Shown one piece after another: positions 22,458-30,352 of a stretch of 58,677 bases of DNA. Each line of letters starts with the position of its first letter. Position 1 is the stretch's first letter. The translations under genes were made by a program, and so were the position numbers. The notes beneath the pieces are model-generated. The model was given only the letters and a program-made list of their open reading frames with translations, did no database searches and had not been told where the DNA came from. The stretch comes from a virus: positions 1 through 58,677 of IMG/VR virus record IMGVR_UViG_3300046817_000092; one strand, given 5' to 3'.

Positions 22458-22685
22458 ATGGCAGCGCGCGCCTGGTGGGGTTATATGCGGTTTCGCGGTT
22501 TCCGTAATAACCCCACCATTTTTCTTTACGCTGATAACTGGGTTAGTGCCCCACAACGCGCTAACTCAGTTAGGAGCGTAACGCTCCGAACACCCCAGAA
22601 CCACCCCCAGGGTCACGCAGACCCTAAAAGTGATAAGGGGGCTAGCTACAATAGTGGTCTAGTCCCCTTATTACTGTCTCTGTAA
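22458..22685 (+). ncRNA. Promoter-proximal structured leader / small RNA
   Basis: Starting at the predicted +1, the transcript forms an 11-bp stem (22474-22484 with 22507-22517) followed by a U-rich tail (a terminator), then four further hairpins (22537-22570, 22573-22587, 22610-22624, 22633-22671). A 75-codon frame begins at the ATG on +1 (MAARAWWGYMRF) and could be a leaderless peptide, but it runs through every hairpin, so I favour an RNA with attenuation ahead of the Rpf-like gene. Confidence 0.5.
22473..22527 (+). terminator. Rho-independent terminator or attenuator
   Basis: A 12-bp stem TGGTGGGGTTAT/ATAACCCCACCA followed by TTTTTCTTT, only about 20-60 nt after the transcription start of the promoter at 22423. 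Transcripts stopping here would be about 65-70 nt. Confidence 0.75.
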
Positions 22686-22703
22686 ACTAAGCAGGAGGTC
22701 GGC

Positions 22704-23063
22704 GTCACGTTACGTCGTATTGTCCCCATACTGATAATTGCGGTCATTTGCATTGCCGCAGTTAACACAGCCAAGGCAAGTAGACTAACGCACAAAGATT
22801 TAGACGCTTGGATTTGCATTCATAATGGAGAGGGTGCCTGGAATGCAGCCACTGGTAATGGATATTATGGTGGGTTGCAGATGGACTTAGGATTTCAGCA
22901 AACGTACGGGTCAGAATATCTTGCTAAGTATGGAACGGCAGATAAATGGCCCACTTGGATACAGATTAAAGTAGCACGTAGAGCAAGAGATGGTTATCAT
23001 GGGCATGGAGCAAGAGGTTATCATCCGTGGCCTAATACTGCGAGGTATTGTGGCCTAATCTAA
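22704..23063 (+). CDS. Secreted Rpf / transglycosylase-like muralytic protein, non-standard start
   Basis: A basic Arg-Arg followed by a hydrophobic stretch (IVPILIIAVICIAAV) and ANTAKAS-type cleavage region form a signal peptide. The mature part has the Rpf/lysozyme-like core: Glu at about residue 43 in HNGEGAW, then TGNGYYGGLQMD, and a closing NTARYCG. Such enzymes cut peptidoglycan glycan strands. AGGAGG stands at 22693-22698, but no ATG, GTG or TTG follows in frame until 22875; GTC (22704), ACG (22707) or ATT (22719) must serve, or the start was altered. Unusual in an early region. Confidence 0.7.
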   Translation, partial: VTLRRIVPILIIAVICIAAVNTAKASRLTHKDLDAWICIHNGEGAWNAATGNGYYGGLQMDLGFQQTYGSEYLAKYGTADKWPTWIQIKVARRARDGYHGHGARGYHPWPNTARYCGLI

Positions 23064-23091
23064 TGAAGGGGTGTGAGGGCGTGTTATTGGA

Positions 23092-23319
23092 ATGACTGAG
23101 AATGGACAACAAAAAATAACAGCTAGAGACGAGATACAAAACTTCTTGTTAACGAACGAAGCTGGTATCATTAGTTCATTCTCTGCGCCAGCACTAATTA
23201 AGGCCGCTGAGTCTCTTTACACAGCTAATGGACTACAGTGTCCTGTCAAGATACTGAACACGAACGGTTCGGTGCTGCTGATTAACAGGGAGGTCTATCT
23301 TGCCTCTCAAGCGCCGTAG
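23092..23319 (+). CDS. Small hypothetical protein (75 aa)
   Basis: Starts MTENGQQKITARDEIQNFLL. An alpha/beta protein with a helical N-terminal half and beta-rich end (VKILNTNGSVLLINREVYL). ATG 23092 is preceded by GGGGTGTGAGGG at some distance. It overlaps the next gene by 20 nt. No family recognised. Confidence 0.68.
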   Translation: MTENGQQKITARDEIQNFLLTNEAGIISSFSAPALIKAAESLYTANGLQCPVKILNTNGSVLLINREVYLASQAP

Positions 23320-23491
23320 ACTTTCGTTCGTTAATGATGATGGTGAGGAAACATACTCAGAAATGTTACTCACTATGTCAGAAGAAGATATTGTTGAGCG
23401 TGAACAACTTAATGCAGCAAACACCACAGGTGCTCGTAGAGCAGCCGTTGTAGCAGAACTTACTAAAAGTAACGGTCACGCAACTAGGTGA
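23300..23491 (+). CDS. Small charged hypothetical protein (63 aa)
   Basis: TTG 23300 has GGGAGG 6 nt upstream. The product starts MPLKRRRLSFVNDDGEETYS and is highly charged, with an acidic middle and Arg/Ala-rich end. No family recognised. It is coupled to both neighbours by overlap or a 3-nt gap. Confidence 0.65.
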   Translation: MPLKRRRLSFVNDDGEETYSEMLLTMSEEDIVEREQLNAANTTGARRAAVVAELTKSNGHATR

Positions 23492-23494
23492 CTG

Positions 23495-23983
23495 ATGAGT
23501 TCTGTTGAATTAGAAGTATGTTCCTCTTGTGGTGAGTTTGTATTAACGCTCAATGAGGAAACGGGCTGGTGTGACCCTTGTAGTGGGGTCACATCAGTCC
23601 TACGTTGTCGTACTTGTAACTTCATCATAGACGAAGGTAAGTACTGCAAACGATGTAAATATCTGTATTGGATGGAAACAAATGCAGACGAGATTGAACG
23701 ATATATGGTGGTCTTTTGTGTTACGGCAACTATCGCCAAACGTCAGGTTCGTGATAATAACCGACCTTTGTGTCATAGCTGCGGTAACCCAATTAAAGGC
23801 GGCACCAAAGGTCGTCACTTCTTTTGTAAGAAAACCGCACACTGTGTGAAAGCACACAATTCATATAACTTTCATCGAAGGATACAAAACCGCTCGCACG
23901 AGGAATCAATCCAACGAGCAGTAGTAGCTTCACAAATACTCAAACTCACGAATGAAGCATTAGGAGGTGAATCGCATGGTTAA
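23495..23983 (+). CDS. Multi-zinc-ribbon protein (162 aa)
   Basis: Ten cysteines form at least two zinc ribbons: CSSCG..CDPC with CRTC..CKRC (residues 9-52), and CHSCG...FFC...C near 93-117. The C-terminus is helical and basic. It overlaps the start of the SNF2-type helicase gene, which suggests that the two act together on DNA. No named family. Confidence 0.75.
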   Translation: MSSVELEVCSSCGEFVLTLNEETGWCDPCSGVTSVLRCRTCNFIIDEGKYCKRCKYLYWMETNADEIERYMVVFCVTATIAKRQVRDNNRPLCHSCGNPIKGGTKGRHFFCKKTAHCVKAHNSYNFHRRIQNRSHEESIQRAVVASQILKLTNEALGGESHG

Positions 23984-25826
23984 AAATCTTTCAGAAGATG
24001 AATATAACCGCATGATGGGCATTGTGCCTAAGCCTGCACCAGTTGAACCTGCACCACCTGTGCAGGAATTAGGTACAAACGGGTCCGCGCCCGTTAAGTC
24101 TATTGAGTCTCAGCTTGATGATGAAGACTTAGCTATCATTGCAATGGATGATGATGAACCTGTTGTCGTTGAAGATGACTCTCAGATTTTTGATAGTTAC
24201 ACTAAGAAGTTTGTTAAGCAGGAATGGCAGATTATCGATATCTTCCATCTGTTGCGTTCCTTTGAACGTGGTGGTGCTAGTTCACCTAATGCTGGTACTG
24301 CGAATTGGTCCGAGATGGGCTGCTTTAAAACCAGCACAGGGTTGTGGTATAGTGAGCGTATGATTAATGAGGCTATAACCGCGAACAAGCTCAAGAACGC
24401 AAAAGCGCCTAGTATCCTTATTGTGACTAGTAAGGGTGGTAAGGGTACATACTTTGAGGCTATTCCTGAGATTCTGCCTGAGTGGACTATTATCAATATT
24501 GAAACTCAGCAGCTCTTTGTGCTTATGAATGGGCAGATGTTACCCCTTCCGAAAGATACACACAAGTTCGTTCCCAAAGAGTTTACGATGCCTACTGTCT
24601 GTATTGCTCATTATGACATTTTCAGTCGAAGCAATCATGGAAAGTTTGAGACTGATAATGAGGGCAATCCTATTCAGATTGATGGCAAGTTTATCTTTAA
24701 GGAGCCGTTGCAGTCAGATCATATTGCTAACCGCGAATGGGATATTATGATCTGCGATGAGTTCCACCGCTTAAAGGATCGTAATGCTAGATGGACTGTT
24801 AACATCAAGCGTGTTAAGACCCGTATCGGTCGGCATGGTATGACTGGTACTGGATTTATTAACCGGCCTGATGAGATTTGGTCATTATTGAACTGGCTGG
24901 ACAAATCGCGGTTCGGTTCGTTCAACAAGTTTAAGGAAGTATTCTGCGAGATTGATACAGGCGATGATGGATATGCTCGTGTTATGGGGTGTAAGCCTGA
25001 AATGCAAGATGCGTTCCGTGCTCTTGTTAGAGACATTGGAGTGCGTCGTACACTTGATGGAGTTATGCCTCATATCAAGCGGCCTGTGTTCGTACCGATC
25101 GACGTTGACCTTAATAAGGAACAGCGTCGTATGTACGATGCAATCCGTATGGACTTGAAAGCATTAGATCAGGCTGGTACTCCACTGTATGCAGCTAATG
25201 TCTTGACGTTACTTCAACGGTTGAGGCAAATCTGCGTAGCAACACCGGAGGTAGTTGAGGACTATTATGATCCGGTGTTAGAACGCCGATTCCAGAAGGT
25301 ACGGTTAGTTGAGCCGTCAAGTAAGCTGGATGAGGTTATGAGGGTGCTTGAAGGCTTACAGTGGGATGATGAAAAGAAGGAGCCACTGGTTATCTTTAGT
25401 AACTTCAAGGACCCGCTTGAATTGCTCAAAGCCCGTCTTAATAAACACAATACATTCATCACGGAAAATGGTTTCCATGATGATATGCTCTACAAGTATA
25501 TTCACCTAGATGTGAAGGACAGTGATGTTGAACGCTACCGTAAGTGGCACGACGAGTTTCCAAAACTTGAACACAGAGTATTCATGTCCACTCTACAGTT
25601 GGGTGGGGAGTCTATTAATCTCACACCCGCAAGGCACGTCATATTCCTCGACCGTTCGTGGTCCCCTAAAGACAATGCACAGGGTATCGGACGTATCAGA
25701 CGACCAGGACAAGAAGGTCAGCCCGTAGTTATTCATATCAACGCTAATAATACCACTGACCAGTATATCGAACAGGTCAATGATATTAAGCAGGGTTGGT
25801 ACAATCAGATCTTCGGTGATGAATAG
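23976..25826 (+). CDS. SNF2-type DNA helicase / ATPase
   Basis: A 616-residue superfamily 2 helicase that would use ATP to move along or remodel DNA during replication. Motif I is unusual: SEMGCFKTST at about residue 113 where SNF2 enzymes have DEMGLGKT. Motif II is DEFHR (about 260). The C-terminal RecA-like domain carries LQLGGESINL and motif VI QGIGRIRRPGQ (about 568-578). The first 70 residues are a Pro/Glu/Asp-rich linker after the N-terminal LSEDEYNRMM. ATG 23976 has TTAGGAGGTGA upstream, better than the GTG at 23967. It precedes a recombination block. Confidence 0.88.
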   Translation: MVKNLSEDEYNRMMGIVPKPAPVEPAPPVQELGTNGSAPVKSIESQLDDEDLAIIAMDDDEPVVVEDDSQIFDSYTKKFVKQEWQIIDIFHLLRSFERGGASSPNAGTANWSEMGCFKTSTGLWYSERMINEAITANKLKNAKAPSILIVTSKGGKGTYFEAIPEILPEWTIINIETQQLFVLMNGQMLPLPKDTHKFVPKEFTMPTVCIAHYDIFSRSNHGKFETDNEGNPIQIDGKFIFKEPLQSDHIANREWDIMICDEFHRLKDRNARWTVNIKRVKTRIGRHGMTGTGFINRPDEIWSLLNWLDKSRFGSFNKFKEVFCEIDTGDDGYARVMGCKPEMQDAFRALVRDIGVRRTLDGVMPHIKRPVFVPIDVDLNKEQRRMYDAIRMDLKALDQAGTPLYAANVLTLLQRLRQICVATPEVVEDYYDPVLERRFQKVRLVEPSSKLDEVMRVLEGLQWDDEKKEPLVIFSNFKDPLELLKARLNKHNTFITENGFHDDMLYKYIHLDVKDSDVERYRKWHDEFPKLEHRVFMSTLQLGGESINLTPARHVIFLDRSWSPKDNAQGIGRIRRPGQEGQPVVIHINANNTTDQYIEQVNDIKQGWYNQIFGDE

Positions 25827-25832
25827 ACCATC

Positions 25833-26171
25833 ATGCCATTAACGTTTGAGGACAGAGAACTTATTAAGCAAGTTCGTTCGCTTAGAAAGAAACAAGCCCT
25901 TAACGTGGGTGATGGTCGTGATGGCACTAGACCCAAGCCTGGACCTAAACCCACAATAGTTACATATGAACAATATCAAGCTAAACAAGCAATTAAAGGA
26001 ACACGCAAAACAGCTTCCAATAGAGACAGAATATCAATGCAAGGATATTCATGGGTAACTTGGAAGATATTAAAGTGTGATACTTGCTTGAAAGAAGCGA
26101 GTAAGCACGCTAATCTCCGGTTCAGACATAACCTGGACTGTCCACTTAGGCCCACAAGTGATACAAATTGA
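25833..26171 (+). CDS. Basic hypothetical protein with CxxC..C motif (112 aa)
   Basis: The N-terminal half is basic and Gly/Pro-rich (GRDGTRPKPGPKP); the C-terminal half has CDTCLKEASKH and a later Cys, a possible zinc site. It follows the helicase gene by 6 nt and precedes a promoter. Likely a DNA-binding accessory protein; no family recognised. Confidence 0.7.
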   Translation: MPLTFEDRELIKQVRSLRKKQALNVGDGRDGTRPKPGPKPTIVTYEQYQAKQAIKGTRKTASNRDRISMQGYSWVTWKILKCDTCLKEASKHANLRFRHNLDCPLRPTSDTN

Positions 26172-26174
26172 CCC

Positions 26175-26203
26175 TTGACTTTTCGGGCCGAGTGTGCTAT
26201 AAT
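26175..26203 (+). promoter_or_regulatory. Promoter, TTGACT-17-TATAAT
   Basis: TTGACT at 26175-26180, a 17-bp spacer and a consensus TATAAT at 26198-26203, about 60 nt before the recombination gene block at 26264. Confidence 0.8.
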
Positions 26204-26263
26204 GCAGCATACCGCAAGTTCACAAATCACGCAACGCAACTAACCGCGAAAGAGAGATAAACC

Positions 26264-27622
26264 GTGAGCAGCATTAAGCTCGATTTCTCGCATATGGCGA
26301 CAAAGGCGCCACCCACGCCTAGTAAGTGGGATATCATCCCCATTCATAACTCTGATCGTGGTACGTTTAAAGAGTGTAGGCGTAAGTGGGCATGGTCTAG
26401 TCCGTCACAACGCAACCTCATTCCAATGGCTAGTGTCAGTGGAGTAGTTGAACCGCTTTGGTTCGGTACTGGTATTCACTATGCGTTGGAGAGGTACTAC
26501 AACCCGGTCATTAAAGAGGACCCGGTTATTGCGTTCGAGACGTGGTTTAACTTACAGTGGCGCGGTGGTGTCATTGACGCCTCGGAAGTTAAACAGTATG
26601 CAGACCGTGACCCACAACCCATTCCAAAAGAAGTAACCGATGATAGTCCCAAAGCATTGGCTTACAAGGTCGATGGTCTTAAGGACATTCTTCCTGATGG
26701 TATCTATGACGAGGATAAGTTCCTTGGTTATCTCGACTTAGGTAAGGGCATGATGGAGTTTTACAAGGGTTACAGTGAAGCTCACGATAACTTCACTGTG
26801 ATCCTTGTTGAGCATGACTTCTCTGTTCCTGTTCTCGACAAAGATGGCGCTCCGATGTATGCCATTGATAAGCGAGTTATGCCAGAAGGTTGGGAACCTG
26901 ACTTTGATAAGGGTAATGAGTTTGGTCCGTTGATTCGGCGTAAGAATGTTGATGATTCAAACGCCTATTATCTTGAAAAGCAGGTTCACACCCGCGGTCG
27001 GCAGGATATGATTAAGCAGGACAACGAGTTTGGTAACTACGGCATCCTTGACTACAAAACCGCAGCTAAGGTTGACGACGATTACTTCCGTCACTTAGAC
27101 TTGGATGAACAATGCACGTCTTATCTGGCATTCGGTGAACTAGAAGCCAGACTGTATGATCTTGAGTTTAAAGACTTAGATCATATCACGTATCAGGCCA
27201 TGTTAAAGGGTTATCCCAAGCCACCGAGTATTCTTAAGAGTGGACTTCCGAGTCTTAACCGCACGGAAGAGACTACAACCGCAGAAATGTTTGAGAAGCA
27301 TATTATTGACAATGGACTTAAGCCCATCTTTGACTTAGACCCAAAGATGCAGAGTTACTACACCTATCTGTTAGAGTTGGGTGATAAGCGTTATGTCCGT
27401 CGAACCGACACACATCGTAACCCTGCACAGCGTAAGAATGCAATGACTCGGTTGTACTATGAGGCGCAGGATATGTTGAACGATCCGGTTCCGTATCCTA
27501 ATCCGACTAAGAACTATGGTTGTCTTAACTGTGTGTTTAGGGGACCTTGCATCGCTGCTGAATCTGGCGATGATTACGCTGCTATGTTGGAAGATGGATT
27601 TATGCCGAATTGGGACCGATGA
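26264..27622 (+). CDS. Cas4/RecB-like PD-(D/E)XK nuclease with Fe-S cluster
   Basis: A 452-residue exonuclease-type protein. GILDYKTAAK at about residue 260 is the nuclease motif (D and K of the D..ExK-type centre). One Cys at about residue 38 (FKECRRK) and three near the C-terminus (CLNCVFRGPC, about 420-429) match the four-Cys iron-sulphur arrangement of Cas4 and AddB nucleases. Start GTG 26264 follows CGAAAGAGAGATAAACC. In actinophages such nucleases are paired with a RecA-like ATPase, as here, for end resection and recombination. It overlaps the next gene as ATGA. Confidence 0.87.
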   Translation: MSSIKLDFSHMATKAPPTPSKWDIIPIHNSDRGTFKECRRKWAWSSPSQRNLIPMASVSGVVEPLWFGTGIHYALERYYNPVIKEDPVIAFETWFNLQWRGGVIDASEVKQYADRDPQPIPKEVTDDSPKALAYKVDGLKDILPDGIYDEDKFLGYLDLGKGMMEFYKGYSEAHDNFTVILVEHDFSVPVLDKDGAPMYAIDKRVMPEGWEPDFDKGNEFGPLIRRKNVDDSNAYYLEKQVHTRGRQDMIKQDNEFGNYGILDYKTAAKVDDDYFRHLDLDEQCTSYLAFGELEARLYDLEFKDLDHITYQAMLKGYPKPPSILKSGLPSLNRTEETTTAEMFEKHIIDNGLKPIFDLDPKMQSYYTYLLELGDKRYVRRTDTHRNPAQRKNAMTRLYYEAQDMLNDPVPYPNPTKNYGCLNCVFRGPCIAAESGDDYAAMLEDGFMPNWDR

Positions 27623-27975
27623 ACGGTCTTGACTTTGATACCATCAATGAACTACTAAAAGGTGAGACTAAATCTGAGTCTGGAATGACAACAGGCACAG
27701 AAGGTCAGCCTATTAGTAAAGCTCTCAGTCAGCGTCTAAAGGAGTTATATCCAACAAGACCTCAGATTGGACCACTACGTTACACAGACACAGAGAATAG
27801 ATGTATGAGCAGGAATTGTAGAGCACCAACTCATTACAAACTATTCGGTGTACCTAAGTGTGACATTCATTGTCTTAGAGAAATGAATCTCTTACTCGTT
27901 GACACAGAAGAACTCAAGTCTCAACACGAATCTCAATCCGAACAAGTCGAACCGGAGGTTCCAGGTCTATTATGA
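27619..27975 (+). CDS. Zinc protein with shared N-terminal motif (118 aa)
   Basis: ATG 27619 overlaps the nuclease stop (ATGA). N-terminus MNGLDFDTINELLKGETK is a clear copy of the motif on the 13851 and 21412 products. A CMSRNCRA...CDIHC cluster (about residues 63-86) should bind zinc. Being placed between a nuclease and a RecA-like ATPase, it probably takes part in replication or recombination. Overlaps the next gene by 4 nt. Confidence 0.75.
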   Translation: MNGLDFDTINELLKGETKSESGMTTGTEGQPISKALSQRLKELYPTRPQIGPLRYTDTENRCMSRNCRAPTHYKLFGVPKCDIHCLREMNLLLVDTEELKSQHESQSEQVEPEVPGLL

Positions 27976-28886
27976 CCACCACTGTTCCCGAAACACCCAC
28001 TGAAACACCAACGCAACCTGCTCAACTAACTCTCGCACAGAGGATTGGCGCAGGCCCGCCTGATGGTACTGTTAAGTACCTCAATGAGTTGTTATATGCT
28101 GAACCGTCAATTGGTAAGACGTACCATTATGGTACAATAGTTGACTGGCCTGAGGAATTTCTGCCTAGTCTACTAATCGACATTGATGGCGGAACGGATA
28201 CGATTAAAGACTTAGGCTTGAAGCATCCGAACTTTCATGTATCTCCACCAATCCGTAGTTTGGATGCATTGAAGGAACTTTATCGTGAGTTGGCCGCAGA
28301 CTTTTCAAGTGGTGCTAGTTTCTATAAGAGCATTTGTCTCGACAACATAACTGAGTTGCAGAAGATGGATATGAACGAAGTTATGGTTGAGGCTAAAGCC
28401 TCTGCTAACAATCCCGAGAACGTAGACCTTTACGTTCCTTCTCAGCGTGAGTGGGGTAAGTCGGGTGAGCGTATGAGGATTGTTATTCGCTCGTTCAGAG
28501 ATTTACCGTGTCATACTATTTGTATGGCTTACACTGATGAACGCGAGAACAAGCTCACGAAGATTAACCAAATTTGGCCAGGTATGCCGGGAAAGTTACG
28601 CCACGAGATAAGTGGATTTTTCTCGGTAATCGGTTATATGTCTGTATATGAAGAAGGGGGTGAGACACACCGGCAGATTCAATTTAAGAAAACGCGAGTA
28701 GTGCAAGCGCGTGACAGGTTCCAAGTGTTACCTGAACTAATGAAGAATGATCCTACGCTACCTGATGTATGGCGTATTATTAAGGAGAGTGGTGCTCAAT
28801 TACACGTTGATGACCCGCTCGCAACACAAGTCGCACAAGTCGCACCCGATCCACTCGCTGCATTATCCGCAGCAGTTACTCCATAA
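27972..28886 (+). CDS. Sak4-like RecA-family ATPase
   Basis: A 304-residue ATPase with P-loop AEPSIGKT (about 43-50), an acidic DIDGG strand end (about 70-74) and Walker B-like ICLDNITE (about 121-128). This matches the short RecA-like single-strand annealing helpers (Sak4 group). It would load on ssDNA and promote strand pairing with the phage SSB. The gene sits between a Cas4-like nuclease and a probable SSB, the standard setting. C-terminal 30 residues are a flexible Ala/Pro/Val tail. Confidence 0.83.
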   Translation: MTTTVPETPTETPTQPAQLTLAQRIGAGPPDGTVKYLNELLYAEPSIGKTYHYGTIVDWPEEFLPSLLIDIDGGTDTIKDLGLKHPNFHVSPPIRSLDALKELYRELAADFSSGASFYKSICLDNITELQKMDMNEVMVEAKASANNPENVDLYVPSQREWGKSGERMRIVIRSFRDLPCHTICMAYTDERENKLTKINQIWPGMPGKLRHEISGFFSVIGYMSVYEEGGETHRQIQFKKTRVVQARDRFQVLPELMKNDPTLPDVWRIIKESGAQLHVDDPLATQVAQVAPDPLAALSAAVTP

Positions 28887-28913
28887 TCGTCTCAAATCAC
28901 GAAAGGTGTTATA

Positions 28914-29408
28914 ATGTCTGTTGATGAACAGAATGCGGTAGATGGTTTTCCTGCTACGCTTGACCTCTCTACTGCTGATACTCGCGGCAATCTCATGGAT
29001 AACGGTTGGAAGGATGCAATCGTTTTTGAGGTTACGCCGGTTCTTACTGAGAATCCGAATGGCAACCTGCCTGTCGGTACGCCTGGTATCAATGTAGCAT
29101 TCAAGATCGACGGTGGTTCTTACGATAACCGTCGTGTTTGGAACTACTATTGGATGCCTACCGCTGATGGTGGTTATGACGCTGAGAAGCGCATGAAGTT
29201 GTTAGGTATGCTTGCAAGGTTCCTCATCGCAATTGGTTATTCTGATGAATCTGTCAAGTCTCCTAGCTTCACACTTGACTTCGCTGATATGCAGGGTCGT
29301 GAGTGCTCCATCAACACGAAGTATGATGAGGAGTACGACAACAACAAGGTTAGTGGTGTTAAGGCCCGCAAGGAAGGTACTTCTTCCGCTGGTGCTGGTC
29401 TGCTCTAA
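28914..29408 (+). CDS. Probable ssDNA-binding recombination protein (DUF669-like)
   Basis: A 164-residue protein starting MSVDEQNAVDGFPATLDLS, with a beta-rich core and a Gly/Ala-rich C-terminal tail. It resembles the DUF669-type proteins that accompany Sak4 ATPases and act as phage SSBs. ATG 28914 has CGAAAGGTGTTATA upstream. Direct sequence proof is limited to general shape and context. Confidence 0.68.
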   Translation: MSVDEQNAVDGFPATLDLSTADTRGNLMDNGWKDAIVFEVTPVLTENPNGNLPVGTPGINVAFKIDGGSYDNRRVWNYYWMPTADGGYDAEKRMKLLGMLARFLIAIGYSDESVKSPSFTLDFADMQGRECSINTKYDEEYDNNKVSGVKARKEGTSSAGAGLL

Positions 29409-29421
29409 AGATTAACAATTT

Positions 29422-29521
29422 GGGCACACCGAGGCTTATAGAAAATAAGAGAAGCGTCGGAGGGAAGGGTGGTTTGATCTGGTGAAAGCGCGTAAGTAGC
29501 CAGTGAGAGGTAGGTGTGCCT
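29422..29521 (+). ncRNA. Structured RNA element with CTGGTGAA motif
   Basis: GGGCACACC (29422-29430) pairs with 29513-29521 (9 bp, one G-U). The inner 25 nt at 29479-29503, from CTGGTGAAAGCG to GTAGCCAG, match the loop at 21905-21929 in 20 of 25 positions. It lies between the SSB-like and collagen-like genes. Confidence 0.6.
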
Positions 29522-29543
29522 ATTCTTATGAATAAGGAGATCA

Positions 29544-30191
29544 ATGAAGAATGCAATTATCGCGGCAATCGTTGCTGCTGTTGTTAGTGTTAGTGTAGGA
29601 GCAGCAGCAACTGATGGTCCATTACCGGGTAAGCAGCACTTTGCTAACTTCGGTCCGTTCTGTATTGCTAAGGGACCAAATTGGTTAGCTCGCGGTGGTG
29701 TTATGCGAGCAGTAAGAACGGGACAGAAGTGTTTTCCTGGTGAGAGACGGATTTTCCATAAGAGAATCCCGATTGGTTCGTCTATTCGTATCACTGGTAA
29801 GCAGGGTGCTACTGGATTGACTGGTCCTTCTGGTGCAATTGGAGCAACTGGTCCAGCCGGACCTAGTGGTTCTAATGGATCGAATGGTTCTAATGGTTCA
29901 AGTGGTACACCCGGTTCAAAGGGTGACACTGGTTCTAATGGTTCAATTGGTCCCGCTGGTCCCACTGGTTTAACGGGACCTATGGGTGCTACTGGTGCCA
30001 CTGGTCCACAGGGACCGGCTGGTAAAGATGGCACTAACGGTACTAACGGTAAGGATGGTGCTGGATTAGGTAACGGCACAATCCAGGTTTGTGTAAGTAA
30101 TGGTGGTTCATTGCAGATGGATGTTAATGGACAGCCCTGTGATAATCAGGGACACACACCTATTACGTTGGTCGTAGTCAATTCCGGTTAA
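29544..30191 (+). CDS. Secreted collagen-like protein (215 aa)
   Basis: Residues 1-22 (MKNAIIAAIVAAVVSVSVGA) are a signal peptide. Residues about 25-90 form a globular head with two cysteines. About 92-175 is a collagen-type Gly-X-Y repeat (GATGLTGPSGAIGATGPAGP and on). The tail again has two cysteines. GGAG precedes ATG 29544. Collagen-like repeats usually occur in phage fibres, but this gene is in the early arm and has an export signal, so it may act at the host surface. Confidence 0.85.
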   Translation: MKNAIIAAIVAAVVSVSVGAAATDGPLPGKQHFANFGPFCIAKGPNWLARGGVMRAVRTGQKCFPGERRIFHKRIPIGSSIRITGKQGATGLTGPSGAIGATGPAGPSGSNGSNGSNGSSGTPGSKGDTGSNGSIGPAGPTGLTGPMGATGATGPQGPAGKDGTNGTNGKDGAGLGNGTIQVCVSNGGSLQMDVNGQPCDNQGHTPITLVVVNSG

Positions 30192-30197
30192 CGATCG

Positions 30198-30320
30198 CCC
30201 TAACGGACTGGTGGGGTGTAACCCGATGCCAGCGAGTTAGGGTATGGGGCACTACGGGTGAGGGCTTTAACAGGCAATACTATATGGGCCGTAGTGGTGC
30301 TAGTAGGGGCAAGGCTAGCA
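30198..30320 (+). ncRNA. Three consecutive hairpins
   Basis: CCCTAAC/GTTAGGG (30198-30204 with 30236-30242) encloses CTGG..CCAG; CACTACGG/CCGTAGTG is at 30250-30257 with 30289-30296; TGCTAG/CTAGCA is at 30298-30303 with 30315-30320. TACAAT at 30321 could be a -10 box without a good -35. The first loop is also 25 nt and starts CTGGTG, like 29479 and 21905. Confidence 0.55.
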
Positions 30321-30352
30321 TACAATGTTGTCAACACAACGAAAGGAAATAC

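Noticed and set aside
29405-30079. A 224-codon leftward frame rich in Pro and Gly
   Set aside because: It is the antisense image of the collagen-like gene; Gly-X-Y codons give Pro-rich open frames on the other strand.
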